From Massiliimalia sp964370215 (GTDB lineage Bacteria > Bacillota > Clostridia > Oscillospirales > Ruminococcaceae), in assembly GCA_964370215.1 (NCBI GenBank), contig CAYJIM010000055.1, positions 1 to 16,249 on the forward strand: DNA of 16,249 nucleotides, read 5' to 3'. Made by a program: the position numbers and the translations under genes. Of this stretch, positions 6,451 through 14,973 are shown one piece after another; within the stretch, counting starts at the first letter, position 1, and each line of letters starts with the position of its first letter. Below the pieces are notes generated by a model that was not told where the DNA came from, made no database searches, and saw only the letters and a program-made list of their open reading frames with translations.

Positions 6451-7067
6451 TCTTCTTCCTCTTCTTTCCCATAGGGCAGCAACGCCCGTTTGATCGCATC
6501 ATAAGAAAACCCCTGTCGCAACAGGGCGTTGATCACCCGTCTGGTGCCATTTTCCTGTCCAAGTGTGCGCAGATATTTTTTGTCAATCACTGCGGTGACC
6601 TGTTCTTCTTCATCCACTTCTACCGCTCCCACCAACTGTTCGGCAAGGGCAGGATCCACCCCTTTTAATCGCATTTCCTGTATCGTACGCTTTTTAGAAA
6701 AACCCTTTTGCTCAATGTAATGTTCCACCAAGCGTTTGGCATATTTGGTATCATCCAGATACCCCAGTCCCACCAATTTGGCAACGGTATCCGCCGCCAC
6801 TTGTTTGGAGACTTTACGACACAGTTTGTCATATAGCTCCTTGCTCCCGTGATCGCGGTAGGAGAGCAGGCGATAGGCATACTGCATGGCCATGCGGTTG
6901 TATGCCGATTCTTTGATCTCTTCCAACAAGTCCTCGTCGATGTCCATGTTGACACGAAGCCCAAAGTCGGTGATCGTCTCTATATCGACAGTACAAGCGT
7001 AACCGCCATCCACCCGTAGGTGGTAGCGGTTACCTTGTTTTTTTACAATGTCAGTCAGCTTCATCAT
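6435..7067 (-). CDS. recX: RecA regulatory protein RecX
   Basis: RecX binds RecA filaments and limits their extension and activity. This 210-residue protein is largely helical, in three-helix repeats typical of RecX: YAYRLLSYRDHGSKELYDKL, then GYLDDTKYAKRLVEHYIEQKGFSKKRTIQEM, then a C-terminal repeat ending GFSYDAIKRALL. It has the longer N-terminal part common in Firmicutes. Its ATG overlaps the recA stop (ATGA), and a second ATG follows at once, so the start is uncertain by one codon. The overlap implies translational coupling with recA. The acidic tail (EEEEEW) overlaps the start of rimO. Confidence 0.92.
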   Translation of the reverse strand: MMKLTDIVKKQGNRYHLRVDGGYACTVDIETITDFGLRVNMDIDEDLLEEIKESAYNRMAMQYAYRLLSYRDHGSKELYDKLCRKVSKQVAADTVAKLVGLGYLDDTKYAKRLVEHYIEQKGFSKKRTIQEMRLKGVDPALAEQLVGAVEVDEEEQVTAVIDKKYLRTLGQENGTRRVINALLRQGFSYDAIKRALLPYGKEEEEEWQSE

Positions 7068-8248
7068 GCGTCAAAATCATCGTCGTCCGGCTCAATGTCC
7101 AAGAACAACTCCTTTGCCGCCCCTGTCGGTGCGGTCTCTATAGCAGGTGTCGCTGTCGGCGGATTCAACGCCGCCCCTGTTTTGGTTTTGAGTGCCGTTT
7201 CACCGGCAACTTGCAACGCCTCTTCCTGATGAGCGCGAATTTTTGCCGCAATCTCTTCACAGAGTGCTTCATTTTCCTTGAGCATCAGGCGCACCTTGTC
7301 GCGCCCCTGTCCCAAACGTTCCCCTTGATAGCTAAACCAAGCACCCGATTTTTCAATGATGTCGAGATCCACCGCAAAGTCTAGAATCTCACCGGTACGG
7401 GAGATCCCTTCCCCATACATGATGTCAAACACCACTTCTTTAAAGGGTGGTGCTACTTTATTTTTGACAATCTTACACTTTGTTTTGTTGCCCACGATGT
7501 CGGTGCCGTTTTTGATCGCTTCCCCTTTGCGTACTTCAATCCGCACAGAGGAATAGAATTTCAGTGCACGACCACCCGGTGTCGTTTCGGGATTACCGTA
7601 AACCACCCCAATTTTTTCACGCACCTGATTGATAAAGATGGCCACACAGTTGGATTTGGAAACCACCCCTGTCAGCTTTCTCAAGGCCTGCGACATCAAA
7701 CGCGCCTGCATCCCGACATGGCTGGCGCCCATGTCGCCATCGATCTCCGCACGGGTAACCATCGCCGCCACCGAGTCGAGTACGATGACATCAATGGCAC
7801 CTGAACGGATGAGCGCTTCCATAATTTCAAGCGCTTGTTCACCGGTATCCGGTTGTGATACCAATAGGGCATCGATGTCAACGCCCAGCGCTTTTGCATA
7901 AATCGGATCAAGGGCATGTTCCACGTCGATGAATGCCGCTTCCCCACCTTCTCGTTGGGCCTGTGCAACAATTTGTAGCGCAACGGTGGTTTTCCCCGAA
8001 GACTCCGGCCCGTACACTTCTACGATACGACCGCGCGGTACCCCGCCGATCCCCAATGCCATATCAAGACCCAACGACCCCGTCGAAATATGATCGACGT
8101 GCATGGTTTTTGCCTGTCCCAATTTCATGACTGCACCTGCACCAAATTGCTTCTCAATTTGGCTGATGGCGGTATCCAATGCCTTTTTACGCGCATCTCC
8201 TTTGACGACGGTCACGTCCGCCTTTTGCCCTTTTCCCTTTACTGCCAT
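7064..8248 (-). CDS. recA: DNA recombinase RecA
   Basis: This ATP-dependent strand-exchange protein is also the co-protease that triggers LexA self-cleavage. It has 394 residues. Walker A is GPESSGKTT at 80-88, and Walker B lies in DVIVLDSVAAM. The DNA-binding loop regions (GDMGASHVGMQARLMSQALRKL and the INQVREKIGVVYGNPETTPGG segment) are intact. The C-terminus is a long Ala/Thr/Pro linker ending in an acidic tail (EPDDDDFDA), usual for RecA and thought to temper DNA binding. The start at 8248 follows a GGGGGAG Shine-Dalgarno. It leads a four-gene unit and has its own promoter and LexA box. Confidence 0.98.
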   Translation of the reverse strand: MAVKGKGQKADVTVVKGDARKKALDTAISQIEKQFGAGAVMKLGQAKTMHVDHISTGSLGLDMALGIGGVPRGRIVEVYGPESSGKTTVALQIVAQAQREGGEAAFIDVEHALDPIYAKALGVDIDALLVSQPDTGEQALEIMEALIRSGAIDVIVLDSVAAMVTRAEIDGDMGASHVGMQARLMSQALRKLTGVVSKSNCVAIFINQVREKIGVVYGNPETTPGGRALKFYSSVRIEVRKGEAIKNGTDIVGNKTKCKIVKNKVAPPFKEVVFDIMYGEGISRTGEILDFAVDLDIIEKSGAWFSYQGERLGQGRDKVRLMLKENEALCEEIAAKIRAHQEEALQVAGETALKTKTGAALNPPTATPAIETAPTGAAKELFLDIEPDDDDFDA

Positions 8249-8287
8249 AACTAGCTCCCCCTTTGATACTGTTTGATTGCTACCGCT

Positions 8288-8316
8288 ATTATATCACAAA
8301 GTTGTTCTGTTCGCAA
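8288..8316 (-). promoter_or_regulatory. Predicted recA promoter
   Basis: On the minus strand: -35 TTGCGA (8316-8311), a 17-base spacer, and a perfect -10 TATAAT (8293-8288). It is strong enough to drive recA-recX-rimO-pgsA without read-through from prmC. No terminator hairpin is visible between prmC and recA, so some read-through is possible. Confidence 0.8.
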
Positions 8317-8322
8317 GCAAAA

Positions 8323-8844
8323 TTAGAACATTTGTTCGTCTTCTCTTTCCATTGGTTTTTTTCCACCAACCACACGGTCAATTCCCTGTAAGTCCTTGAT
8401 GGTCACAAGATCGACAAACCCCTGCCCNNNNNNNNNNNNNNNNNNNNNNNNNNNNNNNNNNNNNNNNNNNNNNNNNNNNNNNNNNNNNNNNNNNNNNNNN
8501 NNNNNNNNNNNNNNNNNNNNNNNNNNNGACAATGCCGTCTCACAGAGTATTTCGGTATCGGCACGGGGAATGAGTACCCCTTCTCCCACCACAAAGGAGC
8601 GTCCGTAAAACGACCATTCCCCCAACAGATACTGGAGCGGTTCTCCGGCTGCTCGACGATGGACTAAGGTGGTGATTTTCTCCACTTGATCCATCGTCAA
8701 CTCCTCCACCAGCAGGAGTTTTGCAGGGGTGACCTGCAAAACAAAAAGTAGTAGTTGGCACAAATCAAAGGCGGTATCCTCCACACCGTGTTGTTGCAAC
8801 AGCTGTAACCACTGTTGTCGTTTTGCTCGCAAAGAGGTTACCAC
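8323..8844 (-). CDS. prmC: Peptide chain release factor N5-glutamine methyltransferase (interrupted by a gap)
   Basis: PrmC methylates the Gln of the GGQ motif in release factors, which is needed for efficient termination. The visible N-terminal part (about 105 residues) is the helical substrate-binding domain ending in GEPLQYLLGEWSFYGRSFVVGEGVLIPRADTEIL, a strong match to PrmC. The C-terminal fragment (TIKDLQGIDRVVGGKK) matches the family end. The N run at 8428-8527 hides the SAM-binding core and the NPPY motif. With a usual length near 280 residues, about 400 bases are missing, not 100. The start is GTG at 8844 with GGAGG upstream, overlapping the preceding DUF1385 gene by seven bases. Confidence 0.9.
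   Translation of the reverse strand: MVTSLRAKRQQWLQLLQQHGVEDTAFDLCQLLLFVLQVTPAKLLLVEELTMDQVEKITTLVHRRAAGEPLQYLLGEWSFYGRSFVVGEGVLIPRADTEILCETALXXXXXXXXXXXXXXXXXXXXXXXXXXXXXXXXXXGQGFVDLVTIKDLQGIDRVVGGKKPMEREDEQMF
8325..8338 (-). promoter_or_regulatory. LexA (SOS) box of recA
   Basis: The minus strand reads CGAACAAATGTTCT, matching the Gram-positive LexA consensus CGAACRNRYGTTYC at 13 of 14 positions. It ends eight bases upstream of the recA -35 box and overlaps the last codons and stop of prmC. No second full box is seen. LexA itself is not encoded in the window. Confidence 0.85.
8428..8527. other. Assembly gap (100 N) inside prmC
   Basis: An N run of exactly 100 bases with no flanking duplication. 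From the PrmC family length, about 400 bases are probably absent. Any count of residues through this region is meaningless. Confidence 0.9.
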
Positions 8845-9779
8845 TGATCATCCTCCAACCGTTCCGGCAATGTCGGTTTGATCGCCTCAATGGCAACCTC
8901 CAGCTGGCTGTCGTCCGGTTCACGGGTGGTGAGTTTTTGCAACTGCAACCCCGGAAAGGAAATCAGTCTTGTAAAGGCATTGTCGTGTCGTCCTGCCAGA
9001 CGAATGAGTTCATAAGCAATCCCGATGACCACCGGCATAAGGGCAAATTTGATGAGGGTACGCAGGATCGGATTGCTGAAACTGACGACCGAAAAAATCA
9101 AAATCCCAATAAACAGCACCAAGAACAGAAAACTTGTCCCACAACGTGGGTGGAGGCGTGGTTGCTGTTTGGTGTTCTCCACTGTCAGCGGCAGGCCCGC
9201 TTCAAAACACGCAATGGTTTTATGTTCCGCCCCATGGTATTCAAAAGTGCGCCGGATGTCTTTCATATTGGAAATGACGGCAAGATAGCCGATGAACAGT
9301 CCGATTTTAATGAGTCCCTCGACCGTAGAAGCAAACACCCCTAGCGGCAACACCAGATTGATTGCCCAGACGATGAGGCTTGGGAAAAACAAAAATAAAC
9401 CCACTGCCAACAACATGCCAAGGATCCCCCCGACAATGCCAATGACCTTGCCCATCTGATCGCCAAATTTTTTCTCCATCCAGCGATCAAAGCCCGATTC
9501 CGCTTCCTCGTCCATACCGGCTTTCTCCGCCGACTTCATCAGACAGCGGTAGCCGATGATCAGACTGTCAATCATCTGAAAAATCCCACGTAGGAAGGGG
9601 ATTTTTTTGAAGGTTTTACATTTGTCGTCTTTCTTTTCGGTCTCCCATGTCTCGACATCGATGGAGCCATTTGGCAGGCGTACCGCCATGGCACTCATGG
9701 CAATCCCCCGCATCATGATCCCCTCGATGAGGGCTTGTCCCCCAATTTTACTCTTATGCTGTTTGTTATCCTTCGGCAC
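8838..9779 (-). CDS. DUF1385 membrane protein (YqhQ-like)
   Basis: This 313-residue member of the DUF1385 family, which includes B. subtilis YqhQ, has no settled function. The family signatures are clear: GGQALIEGIMMRG at 13-25, EYHGAEHK at 180-187 and LHPRCGTSF at 209-217. The His/Glu/Cys content has led to suggestions of a metal site. Membrane segments lie at about 111-133, 135-152, 158-171, 215-236 and 243-261. The reading frame stays open to 10019, but that extension is only the antisense-free overlap with the kinase gene. The GTG at 9779 has AGGAAAGGAG upstream, gives a typical DUF1385 N-terminus, and overlaps the kinase end by 14 bases. It lies between the kinase and prmC and is probably translated with both. 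Confidence 0.9.
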   Translation of the reverse strand: MPKDNKQHKSKIGGQALIEGIMMRGIAMSAMAVRLPNGSIDVETWETEKKDDKCKTFKKIPFLRGIFQMIDSLIIGYRCLMKSAEKAGMDEEAESGFDRWMEKKFGDQMGKVIGIVGGILGMLLAVGLFLFFPSLIVWAINLVLPLGVFASTVEGLIKIGLFIGYLAVISNMKDIRRTFEYHGAEHKTIACFEAGLPLTVENTKQQPRLHPRCGTSFLFLVLFIGILIFSVVSFSNPILRTLIKFALMPVVIGIAYELIRLAGRHDNAFTRLISFPGLQLQKLTTREPDDSQLEVAIEAIKPTLPERLEDDQW

Positions 9780-11304
9780 GCTCGGTGCTCCTTTCCTCGC
9801 CCGATTCCTCGACACGATTCCAAATATCATGGTGCATGGTCGGCAAGGAAATGGTGACGGTGGTACCGACACTCGCTTCACTTTCGACCACCAAATGCCC
9901 ATGGTGTAACATGACAAGCTCGTCCGCCACTGCAAGACCAATGCCGGATCCTCGTCTGGTGACGTTTGCTTTGAAAAACTTTTCTTTGATGCGTGGCATA
10001 TCTTTGGCCTCAATGCCACAGCCGGTATCGGTGATGCGCACGATCACCACTTCGCCACGCGTTTTGACATCCACCGTGACCACCCCACCCGGATCGGAGT
10101 ATTTGAGTCCATTGTCGATGATGTTGATGAAAACCTGCTTGATGCGATTGCGATCGCCAAAGATAAATGGCAATTCCTCCGGTGCATTGGCGTACAGTTT
10201 TTTACCATCCCGTCTGGCACGCTCGGTGTAAATGAGTACGGCATCTTCCAGTTCTGCCAACAGATCCATTTTTTCCATCGACAGGGCAAGTTTCCCATTT
10301 TGAATACGGGAAAAATCCAACAATTCCTCTACCATGACCGATAGACGTTCCGTCTCTTTCAAAATGACCTGCATCCCATTTTGACGCATCTGTTCATCGT
10401 CGGGTCCCGTTGCCGCAAGGGTCTCTCCCCAACCACGAATGGCGGTAAGGGGGGTGCGCAGTTCATGTGAAACGGAGGAGATGAATTCATTTTGCATCTG
10501 CTCTGTTTTTTGCATCTCGTCCGCCATGAAGTTTAAGACATCGCAAAGCTGACCGATTTCATCGTCGGTGTGTTTGACAATTCTAGCATCCAAATCCCCT
10601 GCCGCAAAGCCCCTTGCCACCTGTGTCAATTCCTTGACGGGGTAGACAATCGAACGAATAAAATAGTAGTTGGAGATGAGGAGCAGTACCAAGATGACAA
10701 CAATGCCACCTGCCAAGAAAAAGTAAATGGCAAGCAATGCTTCATCTAATTTTTCAGTGGACACCATATACCGCACCGCATGATAGGTACTATTGGCCAC
10801 CGGAATGATGGCGGTATAGCTGAGTACCCGCTCTCCAGACTGTAAGGTGAATACTGCACTACCGGTTTGGTTTTCACTTTCCATCGCCTGTTCATAGTCG
10901 TCCATCGGCTCTGTCAAAGCATGTAAGAACCCACTCGAAGTTTCCACCACCTTGCCGTTATAGTCCACAAGCATCATTTCCATCTGCTCTTTTTGATCAA
11001 ATCGCTCCACCAAACTCTGCGTGTAGCTTTTCAAATTGACATTGGTGTTGTCGGCATTTTCTGTAATGCGGCTGATGGCGACTGTTGCATTGTTTTCCAA
11101 AATGGCAGTGGCTGTGTCGTAGTAGTAACGGGACATCCCGTAGCCAACACCAACACCGACCACCACCAGTACCACACTGATGACCCCGATGCTCCCACGC
11201 ACCCAACGCCTACTAATGCTCTGACTGGATAGTTTTTGCAACCATTGTCCCCATACCTGTTTGAGGCGATTGCCGATCGTTTCTATTTTCCTTGTTCGTT
11301 CCAT
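9766..11304 (-). CDS. Sensor histidine kinase
   Basis: This 512-residue membrane kinase is paired with the response regulator just upstream. It has a basic N-terminal tail, TM1 at about 38-58, an extracytoplasmic sensor domain at about 60-188 and TM2 at about 190-213. HAMP follows at about 214-268, then the HisKA domain with phospho-acceptor His280 in SSVSHELRTP. The ATPase domain has the N box around NIIDNGLKYS (394-398), the G1 box DTGCGI and the G2 box GSGIGLAV. All catalytic boxes are intact. The extracytoplasmic region looks like a PAS/dCache-type fold but I cannot name its ligand. Its first 22 bases overlap the regulator gene, and the start has only a weak Shine-Dalgarno, which fits coupled translation. 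Confidence 0.93.
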   Translation of the reverse strand: MERTRKIETIGNRLKQVWGQWLQKLSSQSISRRWVRGSIGVISVVLVVVGVGVGYGMSRYYYDTATAILENNATVAISRITENADNTNVNLKSYTQSLVERFDQKEQMEMMLVDYNGKVVETSSGFLHALTEPMDDYEQAMESENQTGSAVFTLQSGERVLSYTAIIPVANSTYHAVRYMVSTEKLDEALLAIYFFLAGGIVVILVLLLISNYYFIRSIVYPVKELTQVARGFAAGDLDARIVKHTDDEIGQLCDVLNFMADEMQKTEQMQNEFISSVSHELRTPLTAIRGWGETLAATGPDDEQMRQNGMQVILKETERLSVMVEELLDFSRIQNGKLALSMEKMDLLAELEDAVLIYTERARRDGKKLYANAPEELPFIFGDRNRIKQVFINIIDNGLKYSDPGGVVTVDVKTRGEVVIVRITDTGCGIEAKDMPRIKEKFFKANVTRRGSGIGLAVADELVMLHHGHLVVESEASVGTTVTISLPTMHHDIWNRVEESGEERSTERAEG

Positions 11305-11987
11305 TTATACCCAAAACCCCAAACTGTTTGAATAAAGGTCGGTGCCGACGGTTCATCCTCAATTTTCATCCGCAAACGACGGATGTTGACATCCACAATT
11401 TTGACATCACCATAGTAGTGATCCCCCCACACCTTTTCCAGAATGGTGGTACGTTCTAGCGCCGTGTCGCCACTTTTTAAAAATAGTTCCATGATTTGAT
11501 ATTCCACTTGGGTCAAATCCACCGCAATGCCGTCTTTTGTGACGGTACGGCTTTTGGGCGACAAAACAAATCTGCCCGAACGAATCGGTAACATCGAGCG
11601 ATTTTGAGAATTGCTCATTTCCACCCGACGATACAAAGCGTCGACACGCGCCAGCAGTTCCGACGGACTGAACGGTTTGGTGACATAGTCATCCGCCCCC
11701 TGCATCAGGGAAGCGACCTTATCCATCTCCTGCGATTTGGCTGTGAGCATAATGATGCCCATCGTCGCACTTTTTTTGCGCAGTTGTTTGCAGACCTCAT
11801 AGCCGTCAATGCCCGGCATCATGATGTCGAGGAGCGCGATATCAAAATCGCCCCCTTCTGTTTCATAACAGGAGAGGGCCTCCTCCCCACAGCAGACATC
11901 CACCACGTTATAGCCTGCACGTTTGAGATTGATGACCACAAAATCCCGGATCACATCTTCATCTTCACACACTAAAATTTTTCTCAT
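11283..11987 (-). CDS. OmpR/PhoB-family response regulator
   Basis: This 234-residue regulator has a receiver domain (2-118) and a winged-helix DNA-binding domain (about 134-231). The receiver has the acidic pocket CEDED (8-10), phospho-acceptor Asp54 in ALLDIMMPG, Thr82 and Lys104 in TKPF. The effector half shows the typical LTQVEYQIMELF, VDVNIRRLRMKIE and VWGFGYKW stretches. The start has GAGGG seven bases upstream. It lies 75 bases after the lipoprotein gene with no terminator between them, so the two are probably co-transcribed. The target genes are unknown. The family includes WalR, PhoP and SrrA/ResD types, and the sequence alone does not tell which. Confidence 0.94.
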   Translation of the reverse strand: MRKILVCEDEDVIRDFVVINLKRAGYNVVDVCCGEEALSCYETEGGDFDIALLDIMMPGIDGYEVCKQLRKKSATMGIIMLTAKSQEMDKVASLMQGADDYVTKPFSPSELLARVDALYRRVEMSNSQNRSMLPIRSGRFVLSPKSRTVTKDGIAVDLTQVEYQIMELFLKSGDTALERTTILEKVWGDHYYGDVKIVDVNIRRLRMKIEDEPSAPTFIQTVWGFGYKWNEQGK

Positions 11988-12062
11988 CGTCTTTCCCTCA
12001 CTTTGCGACTGCCCTGTGAAATCTAAAACTGACAGCAGATTTTTCAGGTAGCACCGTCATGA

Positions 12063-13349
12063 TTATAATAAATAGAACGCATCTTTGATCTGTTGTTGTG
12101 TCATTGTATCGTTCCCTTGATCCTCCAAGATGCGTGATACGTACAGCAATTGTCCATCCTGTGCCAAAAATTGATACCCCGACGGGAAGGATCTATTTTC
12201 ATAATTATCCGACAACAAGATCTCAATGGAAAACAGCGCCTTGTCGTCGCTGATGCGATAAAAGGTCACGCCATCCCCTTGGGTATTGGCTTTTTGATAA
12301 ACATCATCCCCATAACCGGTTGGCAGTTTTAAGTAATACCCTGCCATGCGATTGGTGTAGGTTTCGGCATCCAAACGCCATGCCGTTTCAGTCAGTTGAT
12401 ACCAGCCAAGATATCCTTGTTGATCCACCTGATCTACGGTAGCATGACTGACGGGAATTTCCATCACACCATCACCATCAAAGTCGGTGCTCAAAACCCC
12501 TGTTGGTCGCACGGTTTTTGCGCTATCCACTACACTTTTCAGCATCCCTTGTTGTAGCTGTAACACCTCTGTCACGAGGGCGTTCCCTTTGGTGCCGTCT
12601 AAAAAAATCGCCAATTGATCATTGTATGCGGTACCAATGGTAATCTGGTAAGCCGTGACCTGTGGATCCAGTGCCACTGTCTCAGACGATGCTACTTGTA
12701 GGCTGTCAAAGTGGTATCGTGTTGCTGTCGTTTGTGCCTGTTCTTCCTTGTCCACCACATGCTTGACGACCGTAACCAGTTCTGCCATCCCATCCTGTTC
12801 CAAATCACAGATGGTATAGGCGGCCACTTCCTCAGAAAACTGTAGATGAAACACACCACCGGTCGGCTCGTACACCAACACCTGTTGGCTGTTGCCGTCT
12901 TCGGTGGAGAACAGCAAAACCCCCAACACCAAAAAGATGCGGTCGCCCTGCTGCACCAGCGCCATACGTTCAATGTCGCTGGCATTTGGCAATGTTTCTT
13001 GATAGATCAATTGATGTGTCTGATCGGTAGTGGCATCCAATACAGCGAGCTGCACCGACCCTGTCATGCCGGTTGCATCGGTGATTTGATAGAGTGCCAC
13101 TACTTCGTTTTCCGCATCTTGATCCAATTGACAAAACAGATAGGGGGAGTGATCTTCTTCGCTGTTCGGATATACCAAACGTACTGTCTCTCCCGTGTCT
13201 GCCTGCTGTTGTAATACTTCTTGAATTTGCTTTTGCTCTTCCATTAAGGTCGGTGGTAACAACAGTGTGTCCACCGAAAATCCGGGTTGATCACAACCCG
13301 TCAAGAGGAGCAAGTAAGCCCCCACCAAAGTGGCAAGCCATCTTTTCAA
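12063..13349 (-). CDS. Uncharacterised lipoprotein with three Asp-rich loop motifs
   Basis: I do not recognise a named family. The 428-residue product has a lipoprotein signal peptide with lipobox LLTGC (Cys19). It then runs as an all-beta-looking exported domain with three acidic loops at similar intervals: LDQDAENE (75-82), DLEQDGMAE (182-190) and DFDGDGVME (289-297). The last is a canonical calcium-loop/FG-GAP pattern, and spacing near 107 residues suggests propeller-like or internal repeat units. The open frame reaches 13364, but that TTG lies inside GGGAGG, which serves as Shine-Dalgarno for the TTG at 13349. MKRWLATLV then gives a proper signal peptide. It is the first gene after its promoter and precedes a two-component system, so a role in signal sensing at the cell surface is possible but inferred. 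Confidence 0.75.
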   Translation of the reverse strand: MKRWLATLVGAYLLLLTGCDQPGFSVDTLLLPPTLMEEQKQIQEVLQQQADTGETVRLVYPNSEEDHSPYLFCQLDQDAENEVVALYQITDATGMTGSVQLAVLDATTDQTHQLIYQETLPNASDIERMALVQQGDRIFLVLGVLLFSTEDGNSQQVLVYEPTGGVFHLQFSEEVAAYTICDLEQDGMAELVTVVKHVVDKEEQAQTTATRYHFDSLQVASSETVALDPQVTAYQITIGTAYNDQLAIFLDGTKGNALVTEVLQLQQGMLKSVVDSAKTVRPTGVLSTDFDGDGVMEIPVSHATVDQVDQQGYLGWYQLTETAWRLDAETYTNRMAGYYLKLPTGYGDDVYQKANTQGDGVTFYRISDDKALFSIEILLSDNYENRSFPSGYQFLAQDGQLLYVSRILEDQGNDTMTQQQIKDAFYLL

Positions 13350-13393
13350 AACAAAACCTCCCAAATGGTTTTGATAAAACCCTGATCCTAATC

Positions 13394-13422
13394 AGTATAG
13401 CATATTACCGACTGAAATGCAA
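13394..13422 (-). promoter_or_regulatory. Predicted promoter of the lipoprotein/two-component unit
   Basis: On the minus strand: -35 TTGCAT (13422-13417), a 17-base spacer, and -10 TATACT (13399-13394). It is placed about 45 bases before the TTG start at 13349 and downstream of the citrate synthase terminator. Confidence 0.65.
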
Positions 13423-13470
13423 ACAACCAGTCCTATTTTTCACGCAATTTTTCTAAAGTTTACCGCCCAT

Positions 13471-13518
13471 AAAAAATCTTGTCACAAAACGCCAAAATGT
13501 GACGTGATGTGACAAGAT
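13471..13518 (-). terminator. Intrinsic terminator of citrate synthase
   Basis: On the minus strand ATCTTGTCAC (13518-13509) pairs perfectly with GTGACAAGAT (13485-13476) and is followed by a run of Ts to 13471. The 23-base loop contains a second GTCACA that could pair with the same 3' arm. The hairpin begins about 32 bases after the citrate synthase stop. Confidence 0.85.
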
Positions 13519-13550
13519 CAGTATCGTTCTTATATCGTTTTGCTGCCGTA

Positions 13551-14918
13551 CTAAGAGCGTTCCGCTAAGGTTTTGTAACAAAGACCTGTCTGTACCGCTT
13601 TATATGCCGGACGGATGATGCGTTTGCCGGTCATCATCTCTTCCATGCGGTGCGCTGCCCATCCCGGAATACGGGAACAAGCAAACAACGGAGTAAAGAG
13701 GTCGGACGGAATGCCGAGCATGCGATAAACAAAGCCGGAGTACATATCGACATTTGCACAAATCGCTTTATTAGAACCTTTCACGCTAGAAAACAATCCC
13801 GGCGATAAACGCTCGATTGTTTCAATCAAACGAAATTCCGCTTCAAATTCCGTACCTTCTGCCAGTTCCAAGGCATGTTTTTTCAAAATGATGGCACGTG
13901 GGTCAGATTTGGTATAGATGGCATGACCCATTCCGTAGATCAAACCACTGCGGTCCCCCGCTTCTTTGTTGAGCAATTTTGTCAGCATTGCTGCTACTTC
14001 ATCCTCATTTGTCCAGTCTTTGACTTCCGATTTGATGCAGTCCATCATTTCTTCCACTTTGATGTTCGCCCCACCATGCTTTGGCCCTTTGAGCGATCCG
14101 ATCGCCCCTGCGTAAGCGGAATAGCTATCCGTGCCCGAAGAGGTCAGCACGCGACAGGTGAAGGTGGAGTTGTTCCCACCACCATGCTCTGCATGTAGAA
14201 TGAGGCAGGTGTCCAACAATTTCGCTTCCTTATCGGTGAAAGCTCTATCGGTACGCAAGAGCGACAGAATGGTTTCTGCGGTCGACATGCGTTCTTTCAA
14301 CGGATGCAGTACCAAAGATCCCCCTTGGTAGTAGCTGTTTTTAACTTGGTACGCTTTGACCATGACACTCGGAATGCGGGCAATCAAAGCAATTGCTTTT
14401 TGAATTTCCACTTCGAGCGACATATCTTCCGCACACTCATCATAGCTGTACAGCGCCAATACCGCACGTGCCATTTTGTTCATGACGTCCATGCTCGGTG
14501 CTTTCAAGATCATATCTTCAAAAAAGTTTGCCGGCAATTCACGGTAACAATCCAACAAATTGCAAAAATCAGCCAATTGATGCTCGCTTGGCAGGCTGCC
14601 AAACAACAACAGATAACTTGCTTCCTCAAAGCCAAATCGATTTTCATTGGCACAATGCTCTACCAAATCACGAACATCATAACCGCGATAACTCAAAATT
14701 CCGTCTGCCGGTTCCTTTTCCCCTTCGTTCATCAAGTATCCATGTACATTACAAACTTTGGTGACCCCTGCCATGACGCCGGTACCATCTTGATTGCGCA
14801 AACCACGCTTAATATCAAATTTTTCATACATTTCCAGTGGAATCTGGTTATTTTTGCGATATTCTTCGCATAACATTTTAATAGCTTGTTGATCTAATCC
14901 ACGATTGTTTTGTTCCAT
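13551..14918 (-). CDS. gltA: Citrate synthase
   Basis: This enzyme condenses acetyl-CoA with oxaloacetate to citrate. In fermentative Clostridia it mainly feeds 2-oxoglutarate and glutamate synthesis. The 455-residue protein keeps the active-site residues: His245 in LHAEHGGGNNS, His281 in GPKHGGAN (acid/base), His332 in GMGHAIY, and the catalytic Asp391 in CANVDMYSG. The AEHGGGNNS form and the length suggest the citrate/methylcitrate synthase branch found in Firmicutes, so methylcitrate synthase activity cannot be excluded. A perfect GGAGG precedes the ATG. It is a single-gene unit between its own promoter and terminator, divergent from the SpoIID-like gene. Confidence 0.96.
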   Translation of the reverse strand: MEQNNRGLDQQAIKMLCEEYRKNNQIPLEMYEKFDIKRGLRNQDGTGVMAGVTKVCNVHGYLMNEGEKEPADGILSYRGYDVRDLVEHCANENRFGFEEASYLLLFGSLPSEHQLADFCNLLDCYRELPANFFEDMILKAPSMDVMNKMARAVLALYSYDECAEDMSLEVEIQKAIALIARIPSVMVKAYQVKNSYYQGGSLVLHPLKERMSTAETILSLLRTDRAFTDKEAKLLDTCLILHAEHGGGNNSTFTCRVLTSSGTDSYSAYAGAIGSLKGPKHGGANIKVEEMMDCIKSEVKDWTNEDEVAAMLTKLLNKEAGDRSGLIYGMGHAIYTKSDPRAIILKKHALELAEGTEFEAEFRLIETIERLSPGLFSSVKGSNKAICANVDMYSGFVYRMLGIPSDLFTPLFACSRIPGWAAHRMEEMMTGKRIIRPAYKAVQTGLCYKTLAERS

Positions 14919-14973
14919 GTTTGCTTACCTCCTGTGGTGTCTTACTTTTCTTCATTTTTTCATATTGCTTTCT

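Noticed and set aside
9780..10019. 80-residue N-terminal extension of the DUF1385 protein
   Set aside because: It lies wholly in the kinase coding sequence, is unlike any DUF1385 N-terminus, and a GTG with a good Shine-Dalgarno exists at 9779.
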